Source of the DNA: Actinoplanes lobatus
Lineage (GTDB): Bacteria; Actinomycetota; Actinomycetes; Mycobacteriales; Micromonosporaceae
Assembly: GCF_014205215.1 (NCBI RefSeq)
Contig: NZ_JACHNC010000001.1
Coordinates: 4,407,001-4,471,000 of the forward strand
Reading direction: 5' to 3'
DNA length: 64,000 nt
Shown: piece after piece, positions 40,074 through 49,199 of the stretch
How positions within the stretch are numbered: the stretch's first letter is position 1
Layout: each line of letters starts with the position of its first letter
Position numbers and translations under genes: made by a program
The notes under the pieces: model-generated
Told to the model about the DNA's origin: nothing
Database searches by the model: none
Seen by the model: only the letters and a program-made list of their open reading frames with translations

Positions 40074-41603
40074 ATGCGTACCCGACTGCATGAGATCGTC
40101 GCCGAGGCCGCCGCCCGGCGCGGTGACGCTCCCGCGCTGACCTACGGAGACGAGACCCTCGACTACGCCGGCCTGTGGGCCGGCGTCCGCCGGGTGGCCG
40201 GCGGCCTGCGCCGGCTCGGCCTGGCCGACGGTGAACGGGTGGCGGTCTGGACCGAGAAGCGGATCGAGGCGGTCCAGGCGATCTTCGGCGCGTCCGCGGC
40301 CGGCGGCGTGTTCGTGCCGGTCAACCCGATGCTGAAAGCCCGGCAGGTGGCCTACATCCTGGCGGACTGCTCGGTCCGGATCCTGATCACCACCCCCGAA
40401 CGGTACGCGCTGGTCCGCGACGAGCTGGAGCAGGTCAAGTCGGTCGAGACCGTGGTGCTGGTCGGCGACCGGTCCTGGACCGACCTGGTCTCCGGCGAGC
40501 CGGAGCCGCCGCCGCTGGGCGGCGTGGACGTGGACGTGGCGGCCATCCTCTACACCTCGGGTAGCACCGGCCGGCCCAAGGGCGTGGTGCTGTCGCACCG
40601 CAACCTGCTCGTCGGCGGCGCCAGCGTCAGCCGATACCTGGACAACCGGCCCGGCGACGTGCTCCTGGCCGCCCTGCCGCTCAGCTTCGACGCCGGGTTC
40701 AGCCAGCTCACCACCGCCTTCACCGTCGGCGCGCACGTGGTGCTGATGAACTACCTGCTGGCCCGCGACGTCGTCCGGCTCTGCGCCCGGCACCAGGTCA
40801 CCGGCCTGACCTGCGTGGCCCCGCTGTGGCTGCAACTGGCCGAGCAGAAGTGGCCGGAGGAGGCGACCCGCGCGCTGCGGTACTTCGCCAACACCGGCGG
40901 CCGGATGCCGAAGGCCACGCTGGAGCGGCTGCGCGGGCACTTCCCGGCCGCGCGACCGTTCCTCATGTACGGCCTGACCGAGGCCTTCCGCTCCACCTAT
41001 CTTGACCCGGCCGAGGTGGACCGGCGTCCCGACTCGATCGGCAAGGCCATCCCCAACGCCGAGATCCTGGTGCTGCGCCCGGACGGCACGCCCACCGGCC
41101 CCGGTGAGGAGGGGGAGCTGGTGCACCGGGGCGCGCTGGTGGCCCTCGGCTACTGGAACGATCCGCAGCGCACCGCCGAGCGTTTCCGCCCCCTGCCGGG
41201 CCGCGACGGCGAGCTGGTGCCCGAGATCGCGGTCTTCTCCGGTGACACGGTGATCCGCGACGAGGAGGGCTTCCTCTACTTCGTGGGCCGCACCGACGAC
41301 ATGATCAAGACGTCCGGCTACCGGGTCAGCCCCACCGAGATCGAAGAGGTGGCCTACGACAGCGGCCTGGTGCGCGACGCCGTCGCCCTCGGCCTGCCGG
41401 ACGACACGCTCGGGCAGCGGGTGGTCCTGGTGGCCAGCCCACCGGACGGCGCCGAGCTGGACACCGCCGCCCTGACCGCGGTGTTCAAACGGGAGCTGCC
41501 GCTCTACATGGTCCCCCGGGCGATCGTGGCGCGGCCGGTGCTGCCCCGCTCGCCGAACGGAAAGTTCGACCGCAACCTGATCCGCCAGGAGCTGACCTCA
41601 TGA
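40074..41603 (+). CDS. AMP-dependent acyl/aminoacyl ligase (exosortase-cluster type)
   Basis: This 509-residue ANL-superfamily adenylating enzyme has P-loop LYTSGSTGRPKGVVLSH (about 158-174), YGLTEAFRSTY (about 299-309), SGDTVIRDEEGFLYFVGR, TDDMIKTSGYRVSPTEIEE (about 411-429) and C-terminal lysine motif PNGKFDR. The YGLTEAFRS form and the following decarboxylase and carrier protein match the ligase that accompanies exosortase A loci in Proteobacteria. Here it likely activates an amino or hydroxy acid and loads the small carrier encoded at 42853. It overlaps the decarboxylase gene by 4 bp. Confidence 0.88.
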   Translation: MRTRLHEIVAEAAARRGDAPALTYGDETLDYAGLWAGVRRVAGGLRRLGLADGERVAVWTEKRIEAVQAIFGASAAGGVFVPVNPMLKARQVAYILADCSVRILITTPERYALVRDELEQVKSVETVVLVGDRSWTDLVSGEPEPPPLGGVDVDVAAILYTSGSTGRPKGVVLSHRNLLVGGASVSRYLDNRPGDVLLAALPLSFDAGFSQLTTAFTVGAHVVLMNYLLARDVVRLCARHQVTGLTCVAPLWLQLAEQKWPEEATRALRYFANTGGRMPKATLERLRGHFPAARPFLMYGLTEAFRSTYLDPAEVDRRPDSIGKAIPNAEILVLRPDGTPTGPGEEGELVHRGALVALGYWNDPQRTAERFRPLPGRDGELVPEIAVFSGDTVIRDEEGFLYFVGRTDDMIKTSGYRVSPTEIEEVAYDSGLVRDAVALGLPDDTLGQRVVLVASPPDGAELDTAALTAVFKRELPLYMVPRAIVARPVLPRSPNGKFDRNLIRQELTS

Positions 41604-42826
41604 CCAAGCACGTGGCGGCGGCCGCTTTCGGACGGGACGCCGGCCGGCTCAGCGTCGGCGGGGTGCCCGTCGACCGGCTCGCCGAGAGAGCCGGCAGCAC
41701 ACCCTTCTTCGCGTACGACCGGCGGCTGCTCACCGAGCGCATCGGGCTGCTGCGGGCCACGCTGCCGCCCGAGGTGAAGCTGAGCTACGCGGTGAAGGCC
41801 AACCCGATGCCGGCCGTGGTGCAGCACCTCGCCGGCCTGGTCGACGGCCTCGACGTGGCCTCCGCGCTGGAGATGCGCACCGCGCTGGACACCACGGTGC
41901 CGCCGGAGCGGATCAGCTTCGCCGGCCCCGGCAAGACCGACGCCGAGCTACGTGCGGCGATCGCGGCCGGGGTGACCGTGGAGATGGAGTCGGAGAACGA
42001 GGCGGACCGGGTCGCCGCGCTGGGCCGGGTCCTCGGCATCCGGCCGCGGGTCGCGGTGCGCGTCAACCCGGACTTCGCGGTCAAGGGCTCCGGGATGCGG
42101 CTCGGCGGCGGCCCGCAGCAGTTCGGCGTGGACGCCGAGCGGGTGCCCGCCCTGCTGAAGGATCTGGAGCGGGCGGACGTCGACTTCCTCGGCTTCCACA
42201 TCTTCGCCGGCTCGCAGAACCTGCACGCCGACATCCTCGCCGAGGCCCAGCAACGGACCGTCGACCTGGCCGTCCGGCTGGCCGGGGAGTCGCCGCTGCC
42301 GGTGCGGTACCTGAACCTCGGCGGCGGGTTCGGGATCCCGTACCACGACCGGGACGCGCCGCTGGACCTCGCCGCGATCGGCGCCAACCTCACCGAGCTG
42401 GTGGCCGGGCCGATCCGGGCCGGGCTGCCGCGGGCGCGGGTCGCGATCGAGCTCGGGCGCTACATCGCCGGCGAGGCCGGGGTGTACGTGACCCGGGTCG
42501 TCGACCGCAAGGAGTCGCGCGGCACGACGTTCCTGGTCGTCGACGGCGGCCTGCACCATCAGCTGGCCGCGTCCGGGAACTTCGGCCAGGTCATCCGGCG
42601 CAACTATCCGCTCGGCGTGGCCACCCGGATCGACGGCGAGCCGGAGGAGACGGTGACCGTGGTGGGCTGCCTGTGCACCCCGCTGGACCTGCTGGGCAAG
42701 GACGTGTCGCTGCCCCGGGCCGGCGTCGGCGACCTGATCGTCCTGTTCCAGGCCGGCGCGTACGGGCTCACCGCGAGCCCGACCGCCTTCCTCGGTCATC
42801 CGGCCCCCGCCGAGATGCTGCTCTGA
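41600..42826 (+). CDS. PLP-dependent (fold III) amino-acid decarboxylase
   Basis: This 408-residue protein belongs to the ornithine/diaminopimelate decarboxylase superfamily. The PLP lysine is in KLSYAVKANPMPAVV (about 57-71). The barrel has FHIFAGSQ (about 198-205), glycine loop LNLGGGFGIPYHD (about 241-253) and ELGRYIAGEAGVYVTRV (about 287-303). The beta-domain has VVGCLCTPLDLLG (about 354-366), with a Cys at the usual specificity-helix position. Motif spacing resembles the decarboxylase of exosortase loci. Coupled to the AMP ligase and followed by the carrier gene, it may decarboxylate the activated amino acid on the carrier. Confidence 0.9.
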   Translation: MTKHVAAAAFGRDAGRLSVGGVPVDRLAERAGSTPFFAYDRRLLTERIGLLRATLPPEVKLSYAVKANPMPAVVQHLAGLVDGLDVASALEMRTALDTTVPPERISFAGPGKTDAELRAAIAAGVTVEMESENEADRVAALGRVLGIRPRVAVRVNPDFAVKGSGMRLGGGPQQFGVDAERVPALLKDLERADVDFLGFHIFAGSQNLHADILAEAQQRTVDLAVRLAGESPLPVRYLNLGGGFGIPYHDRDAPLDLAAIGANLTELVAGPIRAGLPRARVAIELGRYIAGEAGVYVTRVVDRKESRGTTFLVVDGGLHHQLAASGNFGQVIRRNYPLGVATRIDGEPEETVTVVGCLCTPLDLLGKDVSLPRAGVGDLIVLFQAGAYGLTASPTAFLGHPAPAEMLL

Positions 42827-42852
42827 GCAACGACAACCGGAAGGAAAGTCAC

Positions 42853-43116
42853 GTGAGTGTCACCAGTGCGGACAACCTGGCCGAGGTGCGGGCGCTGCTC
42901 GTCTCGGTGCTCGGCATCGAGGACCGGGCCGCCACGCTGGACGCGGCCACCCCTCTGCTGGGCAGCCTGCCCGAGCTCGACTCGATGGCGGTGCTGGAGA
43001 TCGTCGCGGGGGTCGAGGAGCGGTTCGGGATCAGCGTCGACGACGACGAGGTGACCGCCGAGCTGTTCGAGACGCTGGGCAGCCTGGCCGCGTTCGTCGA
43101 TGAGAAGAGAAACTGA
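42853..43116 (+). CDS. Acyl carrier protein
   Basis: This 87-residue discrete carrier protein has four predicted helices and the phosphopantetheine attachment motif LPELDSMAVLEIVAG (Ser about 41). The acidic surface (VDDDEVTAELFETLG) is typical. GGAAGGAAAG precedes a GTG at 42853. It completes the ligase-decarboxylase-carrier cassette and presumably presents the acyl or aminoacyl group to an acyltransferase such as the GNAT protein at 39176. Confidence 0.9.
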   Translation: MSVTSADNLAEVRALLVSVLGIEDRAATLDAATPLLGSLPELDSMAVLEIVAGVEERFGISVDDDEVTAELFETLGSLAAFVDEKRN

Positions 43117-43276
43117 CCGTCCATTGCGGTACGTCCTCCGAACGGGGGACTCGGCGGCGACTGACGGCGGTCCATTGGGGATGGACGAGCGATGCCCGGG
43201 CACGGGCGCCCCGTTAGCGTTCGGCCGATATCGGTGTGTGTAGTTCTTTGGGGGCAATGGTGGGGGAGTCGACGCG

Positions 43277-46200
43277 GTGATCGGGAAGTTTGACCTGCCA
43301 GGGCTGGTGGCCCGGCGGTCGCGCCGCACGAAGTCTGTGATCAAGGCGGCGGTGGCGACCGCCAGTTGTGTGGCGCTGATGGTCTCCACCGGCGCCGTCG
43401 CCGGCGCCCCGGCCTACGCGGCCGATCCGTGCGCCAGCCCGGTGAACCCGATCGTCTGCGAGAACAGCAAGCAGGGGACGCCGTCGGAGGAGTGGGACGA
43501 CATCTGGGGTTCGGGCGACGAGACCGTTCAGGGTTTCGCGACCGACGCCAGCGTCAACGTCGGGCAGACGATCGGCTTCAAGATCAAGGCCGCGGCGGCG
43601 TACCGCATCGACATCTACCGGCTCGGCTGGTACCAGGGCGACGGCGCGCGCAAGCTGGACACGCTGCGCCCGCCGCTGGGCTCCCCGCAGCCCGAGTGCG
43701 TCACCAACGCCGCCACCGAGATCTACGACTGCGGCACCTGGTCGGTGTCGGCGACGTGGACCGTGCCGGCGAGCGCCGTCTCCGGCATCTTCATCGCCAA
43801 GCTGGTCATCGAGGAGTCCGGCGACACCAGCCAGATCCCGTTCGTGGTCCGCAACGACGCCAGCACCTCGAAGCTGTACTTCAAGACCTCCGACGCCACC
43901 TGGCAGGCGTACAACACCTACGGCGGCTCCAACTTCTACTGGGGCGGCCCGATGGGCCGCGCGGTCAAGCTGAGCTACAACCGGCCGTACGAGACGCGCG
44001 GCGTGGCCGGCGGCCGCGACTACCTGTTCGCCAACGAGTACCCGATGCTGCGCTTCCTGGAGCGCAACGGCTACGACGTCAGCTACTTCACCGACCTGGA
44101 CGCCGACATCCGCGGCAACCTGATCCGCAACCACAAGGCGTTCCTGTCGGTGGGCCACGACGAGTACTGGTCCGGCCCGGAGCGGGAGAACGTCGAGGCG
44201 GCCCGGGACGCGGGCGTCCACCTCGCCTTCTTCAGCGGCAACGAGGTCTACTGGAAGACCCGCTGGGAGCCGAGCGTCGACGGCGCGAACACCCCGAACC
44301 GCACCCTGGTCTGCTACAAGGAGACCTGGGCCGGCGACAAGATCGACCCGTCCACCGAGTGGACCGGCACCTGGCGTGACCCGCGGTTCACCCCGCCGTC
44401 CAACGGCGGCACCCCGGAGAACGCGCTGACCGGGGTGCTCTACATGTCCAACAACACCGACCTGGCCCTCAAGGTGCCCGCCGACCAGGGCGAGAACAGG
44501 TTCTGGCGGCACACCGACGCGGCCGACCAGGACGACGGGGAGACACTCACCCTCGCGAACCACACCGTCGGCTACGAGTCCGACGAGGACCTGGACAACG
44601 GCTTCCGCCCGCCGGGCCTGATCCGGCTCTCCACCACGACCGGCCCGGCCCCGGAGTACCTGCTCGACTTCGGGCTGCGGACCGCCCCCGGCACCACCAC
44701 CCACCACCTCACCCTCTACCGGGCGCCCAGCGGCGCGCTGGTGTTCGGCGCCGGCACCATCCAGTGGGCCTGGGGCCTGGACGAGAAGCACGACGGCGAG
44801 GCACAGGAGCCGGCCGACCGGGTGATGCAGCAGGCGACCGTCAACCTGCTGGCCGACATGGGCGTGCAACCCACGTCGCTGATGTCGGCGCTGGTCGCCA
44901 CCACCGCCTCCACCGACACCGTCGGGCCCACCACCACGATCACCTCGCCGGCGGCCGGCTCCGCGATGACCAACGGCGCGAAGGTCACCGTGCAGGGCAC
45001 CGCCACCGACCTGGGCGGCGGCCGGGTGGCCGGCGTCGAGGTCTCCACCGACGACGGCCAGACCTGGCACCCGGCCACCGGCGGCTCCTCGTGGAGCTAC
45101 CAGTTCTACGCCACCGGCGCCGCCACCCAGGTGGTCCGGGCCCGCGGCATCGACGACAGCGGCAACATCGGGACCAGCCCGGCGGTCCGCACCTTCGACC
45201 TGAACGGCCCGACCACCCTGTTCGGGCAGCGGGTCCCGCAGGTCCCGGTCGCCGACGACGGCTCCGCCGTGACCCTCGGCACCAGGTTCACGCCGACCAC
45301 CGACGGCACGGTCACCGGAGTGCGTTTCTACAAGGGCTCCGGCAACAGCGGCTCGCACACCGGCTCGGTGTGGTCGTCGACCGGCCAGCTCCTGCGGACC
45401 GGATCGTTCGCCGGCGAGACGGCGACCGGCTGGCAGAAGCTGAAGTTCGCCAAGCCGCTCCCGGTCACCAAGGGCACCACGTACATCGTCGGCTACTACG
45501 CGCCCAACGGCCGGTACGCCGCCGACGACCGCTTCTTCAGCGGCCTGGACTGGAAGTCCGGTCCGCTGACCGCACCGCGCGGCCGCACCTCCGGCGGCAA
45601 CGGGATGTTCCGGGCCGGCAACGGCGTCCCGGTCATCGCCTCGTCGACCGACGCCAACTACTACGTCGACGTGACGTTCGTCGACGGCGAGACGGCGGCG
45701 CCGACCGTGCTGACCACCGCCCCGGAGGACGCCGAGATCGGGGTCGCGCTCGGCGCCCAGCCGATGGCGGTCTTCTCCAAGCCGCTGGCCGCGTCGTCGA
45801 TCGCGTTCACCCTGCGCCGCCCGGACGGCACGACCGTCCCCGGCGCCACGGTCTACGACGCGGACACCCGCTCGGTGACCTTCCGGCCGACGGCATCGCT
45901 GGACACCGCGGTCGCCTACACCGCCCGGGTCACCGCCCAGGACCTCCAGGGCGTCGCCAGCACCCCGCTGGAGTGGACGTTCACCACGACGCCGTACGCC
46001 CAGGTGTCGACCCTGTTCGCCCCCGACGCGACACCGGCCGCCGCGTCGTCCGGGGACTCGGACGCGATCACGCTGGGCGCCCGGTTCAAGCCGACGGTCG
46101 ACGGCCTGGTGATCGGCGTCCGGTTCTACAAGGGCCCCGGCAACAACGGCGTCCACACCGGCACCCTCTACGGACCCGGTGGCCAGATGGCCAAGGCGAC

Positions 46201-46978
46201 CTTCGGCACCGAGTCGGAGTCGGGCTGGCAGTCCGTGCACTTCGCGCAGCCCGTCGACGTGACGGCCGGGGCGACGTACACGGTGGCGTACTGGGCGCCG
46301 AACGGCAACTACGCCTACGACCCCGGCTACTTCAACGAGGCACGCACCGCCCCGGACCGCACCATGACCGCCGCGACCGGCGCCAACGGGGTGTACGCCT
46401 ACGGCAGTGACCGGTTGCCGGAGAGCACCTACGGCGCCACCAACTACTGGGTGGACCCGCTGTTCGTGCCGGACGGCCCGCCGCCGCCCGCCGAGCAGCC
46501 GGATCCGCCGGCCGGATCGACGACGATCCTCGGGTCGGCCACCCCGGCCGTGGAGAACTTCGACGACAACTCGGGCATCGAGGTCGGTGTGAAGTTCCGC
46601 TCCGACGTCGCCGGCAAGGTGCACGGCATCCGGTTCTGGAAGGGCACGCAGAACACCGGCACCCACCGCGGCACCCTGTGGACCGCCGGCGGGCAGGAGA
46701 TCGCCTCCGGGACGTTCGAGTACGAGACCGGTTCCGGCTGGCAGACGCTGCTGTTCGACAACCCGGTGGACATCTCCGCGAACACCACGTTCGTGGCGTC
46801 GTACCGGACGAGCAAGGGCTACTACTCGGCCGACCTGAACGCCTACGCCAACGGGCACGACAACGCACCGCTGCACGTGCCCCCGGCCGGAGGTGTCTTC
46901 ACCTACGACGGCGGGTTCCCGAACTCGGCCTCCAACCACAACTTCTGGGTCGACGTCTACTTCATCCCGAACAGCTGA
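43277..46978 (+). CDS. Secreted multidomain protein: DMFase-like domain, Ig-like domains, three DUF4082 domains
   Basis: This 1,233-residue exported protein has a long Sec-type signal peptide (RRSRRTK then AAVATASCVALMVSTGAVA, cleavage about APAYA-ADP). Residues about 60-540 resemble the large-subunit domain of N,N-dimethylformamidase (IDIYRLGWYQGDGAR, AYNTYGGSNFYW, SVGHDEYWS, FFSGNEVYWKTRWE). An Ig-like segment (about 552-640), DUF4082-like repeat 1 (about 650-795), a Big5-like domain (about 800-905), and DUF4082 repeats 2 and 3 (about 910-1060 and 1085-1233) follow. Each repeat has G(V/I)RF(Y/W)KG and YxxxYxxxxG-type motifs. Enzymatic activity is unproven. It is likely displayed on or around the polysaccharide. 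GGGGGAG precedes the GTG. Confidence 0.85.
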   Translation: MIGKFDLPGLVARRSRRTKSVIKAAVATASCVALMVSTGAVAGAPAYAADPCASPVNPIVCENSKQGTPSEEWDDIWGSGDETVQGFATDASVNVGQTIGFKIKAAAAYRIDIYRLGWYQGDGARKLDTLRPPLGSPQPECVTNAATEIYDCGTWSVSATWTVPASAVSGIFIAKLVIEESGDTSQIPFVVRNDASTSKLYFKTSDATWQAYNTYGGSNFYWGGPMGRAVKLSYNRPYETRGVAGGRDYLFANEYPMLRFLERNGYDVSYFTDLDADIRGNLIRNHKAFLSVGHDEYWSGPERENVEAARDAGVHLAFFSGNEVYWKTRWEPSVDGANTPNRTLVCYKETWAGDKIDPSTEWTGTWRDPRFTPPSNGGTPENALTGVLYMSNNTDLALKVPADQGENRFWRHTDAADQDDGETLTLANHTVGYESDEDLDNGFRPPGLIRLSTTTGPAPEYLLDFGLRTAPGTTTHHLTLYRAPSGALVFGAGTIQWAWGLDEKHDGEAQEPADRVMQQATVNLLADMGVQPTSLMSALVATTASTDTVGPTTTITSPAAGSAMTNGAKVTVQGTATDLGGGRVAGVEVSTDDGQTWHPATGGSSWSYQFYATGAATQVVRARGIDDSGNIGTSPAVRTFDLNGPTTLFGQRVPQVPVADDGSAVTLGTRFTPTTDGTVTGVRFYKGSGNSGSHTGSVWSSTGQLLRTGSFAGETATGWQKLKFAKPLPVTKGTTYIVGYYAPNGRYAADDRFFSGLDWKSGPLTAPRGRTSGGNGMFRAGNGVPVIASSTDANYYVDVTFVDGETAAPTVLTTAPEDAEIGVALGAQPMAVFSKPLAASSIAFTLRRPDGTTVPGATVYDADTRSVTFRPTASLDTAVAYTARVTAQDLQGVASTPLEWTFTTTPYAQVSTLFAPDATPAAASSGDSDAITLGARFKPTVDGLVIGVRFYKGPGNNGVHTGTLYGPGGQMAKATFGTESESGWQSVHFAQPVDVTAGATYTVAYWAPNGNYAYDPGYFNEARTAPDRTMTAATGANGVYAYGSDRLPESTYGATNYWVDPLFVPDGPPPPAEQPDPPAGSTTILGSATPAVENFDDNSGIEVGVKFRSDVAGKVHGIRFWKGTQNTGTHRGTLWTAGGQEIASGTFEYETGSGWQTLLFDNPVDISANTTFVASYRTSKGYYSADLNAYANGHDNAPLHVPPAGGVFTYDGGFPNSASNHNFWVDVYFIPNS

Positions 46979-46982
46979 CGGG

Positions 46983-47016
46983 GGACGAGGCCGGTACGCA
47001 CGTGCCGGCCTCGTCC
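46983..47016 (+). terminator. 12-bp GC-rich hairpin after the secreted-protein gene
   Basis: GGACGAGGCCGG (46983-46994) pairs perfectly with CCGGCCTCGTCC (47005-47016) across 10 nt. It begins 4 nt after the stop codon and about 90 nt before the next start. It likely ends the preceding transcript and separates it from the glycosyltransferase/ABC operon. Confidence 0.7.
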
Positions 47017-47106
47017 ACATCAGACGGTCGGGATTCCGACGACAGGAAGAAGATTGATGCCTGCCGAAACTAGGCTCACCGTGAGCCGAGAGAGAAGGGC
47101 TGGCCG

Positions 47107-48195
47107 GTGCGGAAGGTAACCCCCCGGGCGCTGACGGACCGGCCCCGGGTCACCGTCGTGATCCCCTGTTACAACTACGGCCACTTCCTCGCCGAGTGCC
47201 TCGAAACGGTCTTCGCCGACGCCGATCAGGTCGACGTCGACGCCCTGATCGTCGACGACGCGTCACCGGACGGCAGCGCCGAGGTGGCCCGGCGGATCGC
47301 GGCGGAGGACCCACGGGTCACCGTGATCGCCCACGAGACCAACAAACGGCACATCGCCACGTACAACGAGGGTCTGGCCGCCGCCGAGGGCGAGTTCGTC
47401 GTCCTGCTCTCCGCCGACGACCTGCTCGCGAAGGGCTCCCTCGCCCGCTCCGCCGCGCTGCTGCGGGCACACCCCGAGGTCGGCCTGGTGTACGGCTTCT
47501 CCCGCCGGTTCTTCGACACCCCGCCCCCACCGCGGACCGGCCTGCGGTCCTGGTCCATCTGGGACGGGCCGGAGTGGGTGGCCCGGGTGACCCGCACCGC
47601 CACCAACCCCATCTACACCCCCGAGGTGATGATGCGGGCGAGCACCATGCGCGACCTCTCCGGGTACGACGCCCGGCTCCCGCACGCCGCCGACTACCAC
47701 CTGTGGCTGCGCGCCGGCACCCGCGCCGCGATCGGCCGGGTCAACGGCGTCGACCAGGCGTTCTACCGGGTCCACGGGGCCAACATGCACACCGGCGAGT
47801 ACTCCGGCGACGTCCTCGACGTCGAGCAGCGCCACCTCACCCTGCGGATCCTGTTCGAGGAGGACGGCGACCGGCTGCCCGGCGCCGGCCGGATGCGCGA
47901 CGACGCGTACCGTGCGCTGGCCCGGGAGGCCCTGATCCTGGCCTGCCGGCCCTACGAGCGCGGCCGTCCCGGCGCCGCCGAGGCCGAACAGCTGGCCCGC
48001 CTCGCCGAGCTGGCCGGCGAGATCTGGCCGGCGTCCGAGGACAGCGCGCTACGGCGAACCTACGAGCGGTACGCCGCGGGCCGCGGCCCCGTCGTCCCCG
48101 TCCCTGTCACGGCGCTGCGCGACCGCGCGGTGCTCCACCTCGGATGGCGCCGGTGGCGTCACTCCGGCATCTCCCCGGCGGTACGGTCACTGTGA
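47107..48195 (+). CDS. Glycosyltransferase family 2
   Basis: This 362-residue enzyme has a GT-A domain in the first 220 residues: VTVVIPCYNYGHFLAECLET (about 14-33), LIVDDASPDGSAEVA (about 47-61), YNEGLAAAEGEFVVLLSADDLL (with the DxD-like SADD near 104) and HAADYHLWLRAG (about 195). The remainder is helical. It starts with GTG after GAGAAGGG and overlaps the next gene by 4 bp (GTGA). It heads an operon with an ABC-2 transporter and another glycosyltransferase. Confidence 0.9.
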   Translation: MRKVTPRALTDRPRVTVVIPCYNYGHFLAECLETVFADADQVDVDALIVDDASPDGSAEVARRIAAEDPRVTVIAHETNKRHIATYNEGLAAAEGEFVVLLSADDLLAKGSLARSAALLRAHPEVGLVYGFSRRFFDTPPPPRTGLRSWSIWDGPEWVARVTRTATNPIYTPEVMMRASTMRDLSGYDARLPHAADYHLWLRAGTRAAIGRVNGVDQAFYRVHGANMHTGEYSGDVLDVEQRHLTLRILFEEDGDRLPGAGRMRDDAYRALAREALILACRPYERGRPGAAEAEQLARLAELAGEIWPASEDSALRRTYERYAAGRGPVVPVPVTALRDRAVLHLGWRRWRHSGISPAVRSL

Positions 48196-49199
48196 CGAGC
48201 ACTTCCGTGGACGGCGACGACGTCATCGTCCTGTCCGGCCTGACGAAGCTCTACGAACCCACCCCGCGATGGATGCGGATCTTCGCCCGCTCACACCTGA
48301 CCGAGCCGGTCAAGGCACTGGACGGCGTCGACCTGACCGTCCGGGCCGGCGAGATCTGCGCGATCGTGGGTCCCAACGGCGCCGGCAAGACCACCATGTT
48401 CCGGATCCTGGTCGGCCTCACCACCTCGACCGGCGGCACCGCCACGATCATGGGCCTGGACGCCGGCCGCGACTCCGAACAGGTCCGCCAGGTGGTCGGC
48501 TGGATGCCGTCCGAGGACCGCAGCCTGCTCATGCGCGCCACCTCCAAGGAGAACCTCCAACTGCACGGCCGCCTCCAGGGCATGCCACGCCGTGAGCTCG
48601 CCGAGCGGATCCCGTACGTCCTGGAGACGGTGAACCTGACCGCCCAGACCGAGTCGGTCGTGGCCGGCCTCTCGGCCGGCATGCGGGCGCGGCTGCGGCT
48701 CGCCCGCGCCCTGCTGCCCGGCCCGCGCGCGCTGATCCTGGACGAGCCCACCGGCGCCGTCGACCCGATCGCCGCGCACGGCCTGCTCACCCTGATCATG
48801 GACCTGGTCAAGCAGGAACGCCTCGCGGTGCTCATCTCCTCGCACCGGCTGGAGGAGATCGAGGCCCTGCAATCACACGCGTTGCTGATGGACCGGGGCC
48901 GCGTCAACTACTCGGGCGACCTGGACAGCCTGCGCCGCGAATGGGACCGGCCGGTCGTCGAGTTCGTCCTCGACACGCCCGCCGCCGCGCACGCCGTGGC
49001 GGACAACCTGGCCGCTCAAGGACTCGAGGCCCACGTCGACGACACCTCGGTGCGCTGCGGGCACGCCGGTGACGAGCCGGTCGGCGCGGTGCTGGCCCGG
49101 CTCGGCCCGCTGGCCGCCTCGATCCGCCACGTGCGGGAGCACCCCATGCCCCTGCGCGACCTCATCGCCCGCGTGTACGAACGGGGAACCCACGCATGA
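48192..49199 (+). CDS. ABC-2 type transporter ATP-binding protein
   Basis: This 335-residue ATPase has Walker A VGPNGAGKTTM (about 58-68), Q-loop region GWMPSEDRSLL, signature variant LSAGMRARLRLARALL (about 161-176), Walker B ALILDEPTGAVD (about 181-192) and H-loop ISSHRLEE. A C-terminal extension of about 80 residues resembles those of exporters handling large molecules. The N-terminal FARSHLTEPVKALDGVDL also fits glycan/drug exporters. It works with the permease that follows (4-bp overlap). Confidence 0.9.
   Translation: MTSTSVDGDDVIVLSGLTKLYEPTPRWMRIFARSHLTEPVKALDGVDLTVRAGEICAIVGPNGAGKTTMFRILVGLTTSTGGTATIMGLDAGRDSEQVRQVVGWMPSEDRSLLMRATSKENLQLHGRLQGMPRRELAERIPYVLETVNLTAQTESVVAGLSAGMRARLRLARALLPGPRALILDEPTGAVDPIAAHGLLTLIMDLVKQERLAVLISSHRLEEIEALQSHALLMDRGRVNYSGDLDSLRREWDRPVVEFVLDTPAAAHAVADNLAAQGLEAHVDDTSVRCGHAGDEPVGAVLARLGPLAASIRHVREHPMPLRDLIARVYERGTHA

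Noticed and set aside
39002..40075. Minus-strand frame of 357 codons opposite the GNAT-like gene
   Set aside because: It has no recognisable domain and antisense composition; the plus-strand gene has a ribosome-binding site and a GNAT pattern.
43214..47020. 1,268-codon minus-strand frame opposite the secreted-protein gene
   Set aside because: It is a GC-skew shadow. The plus strand has a signal peptide, recognisable domains and a ribosome-binding site, while the minus frame is low-complexity Val/Gly/Arg.
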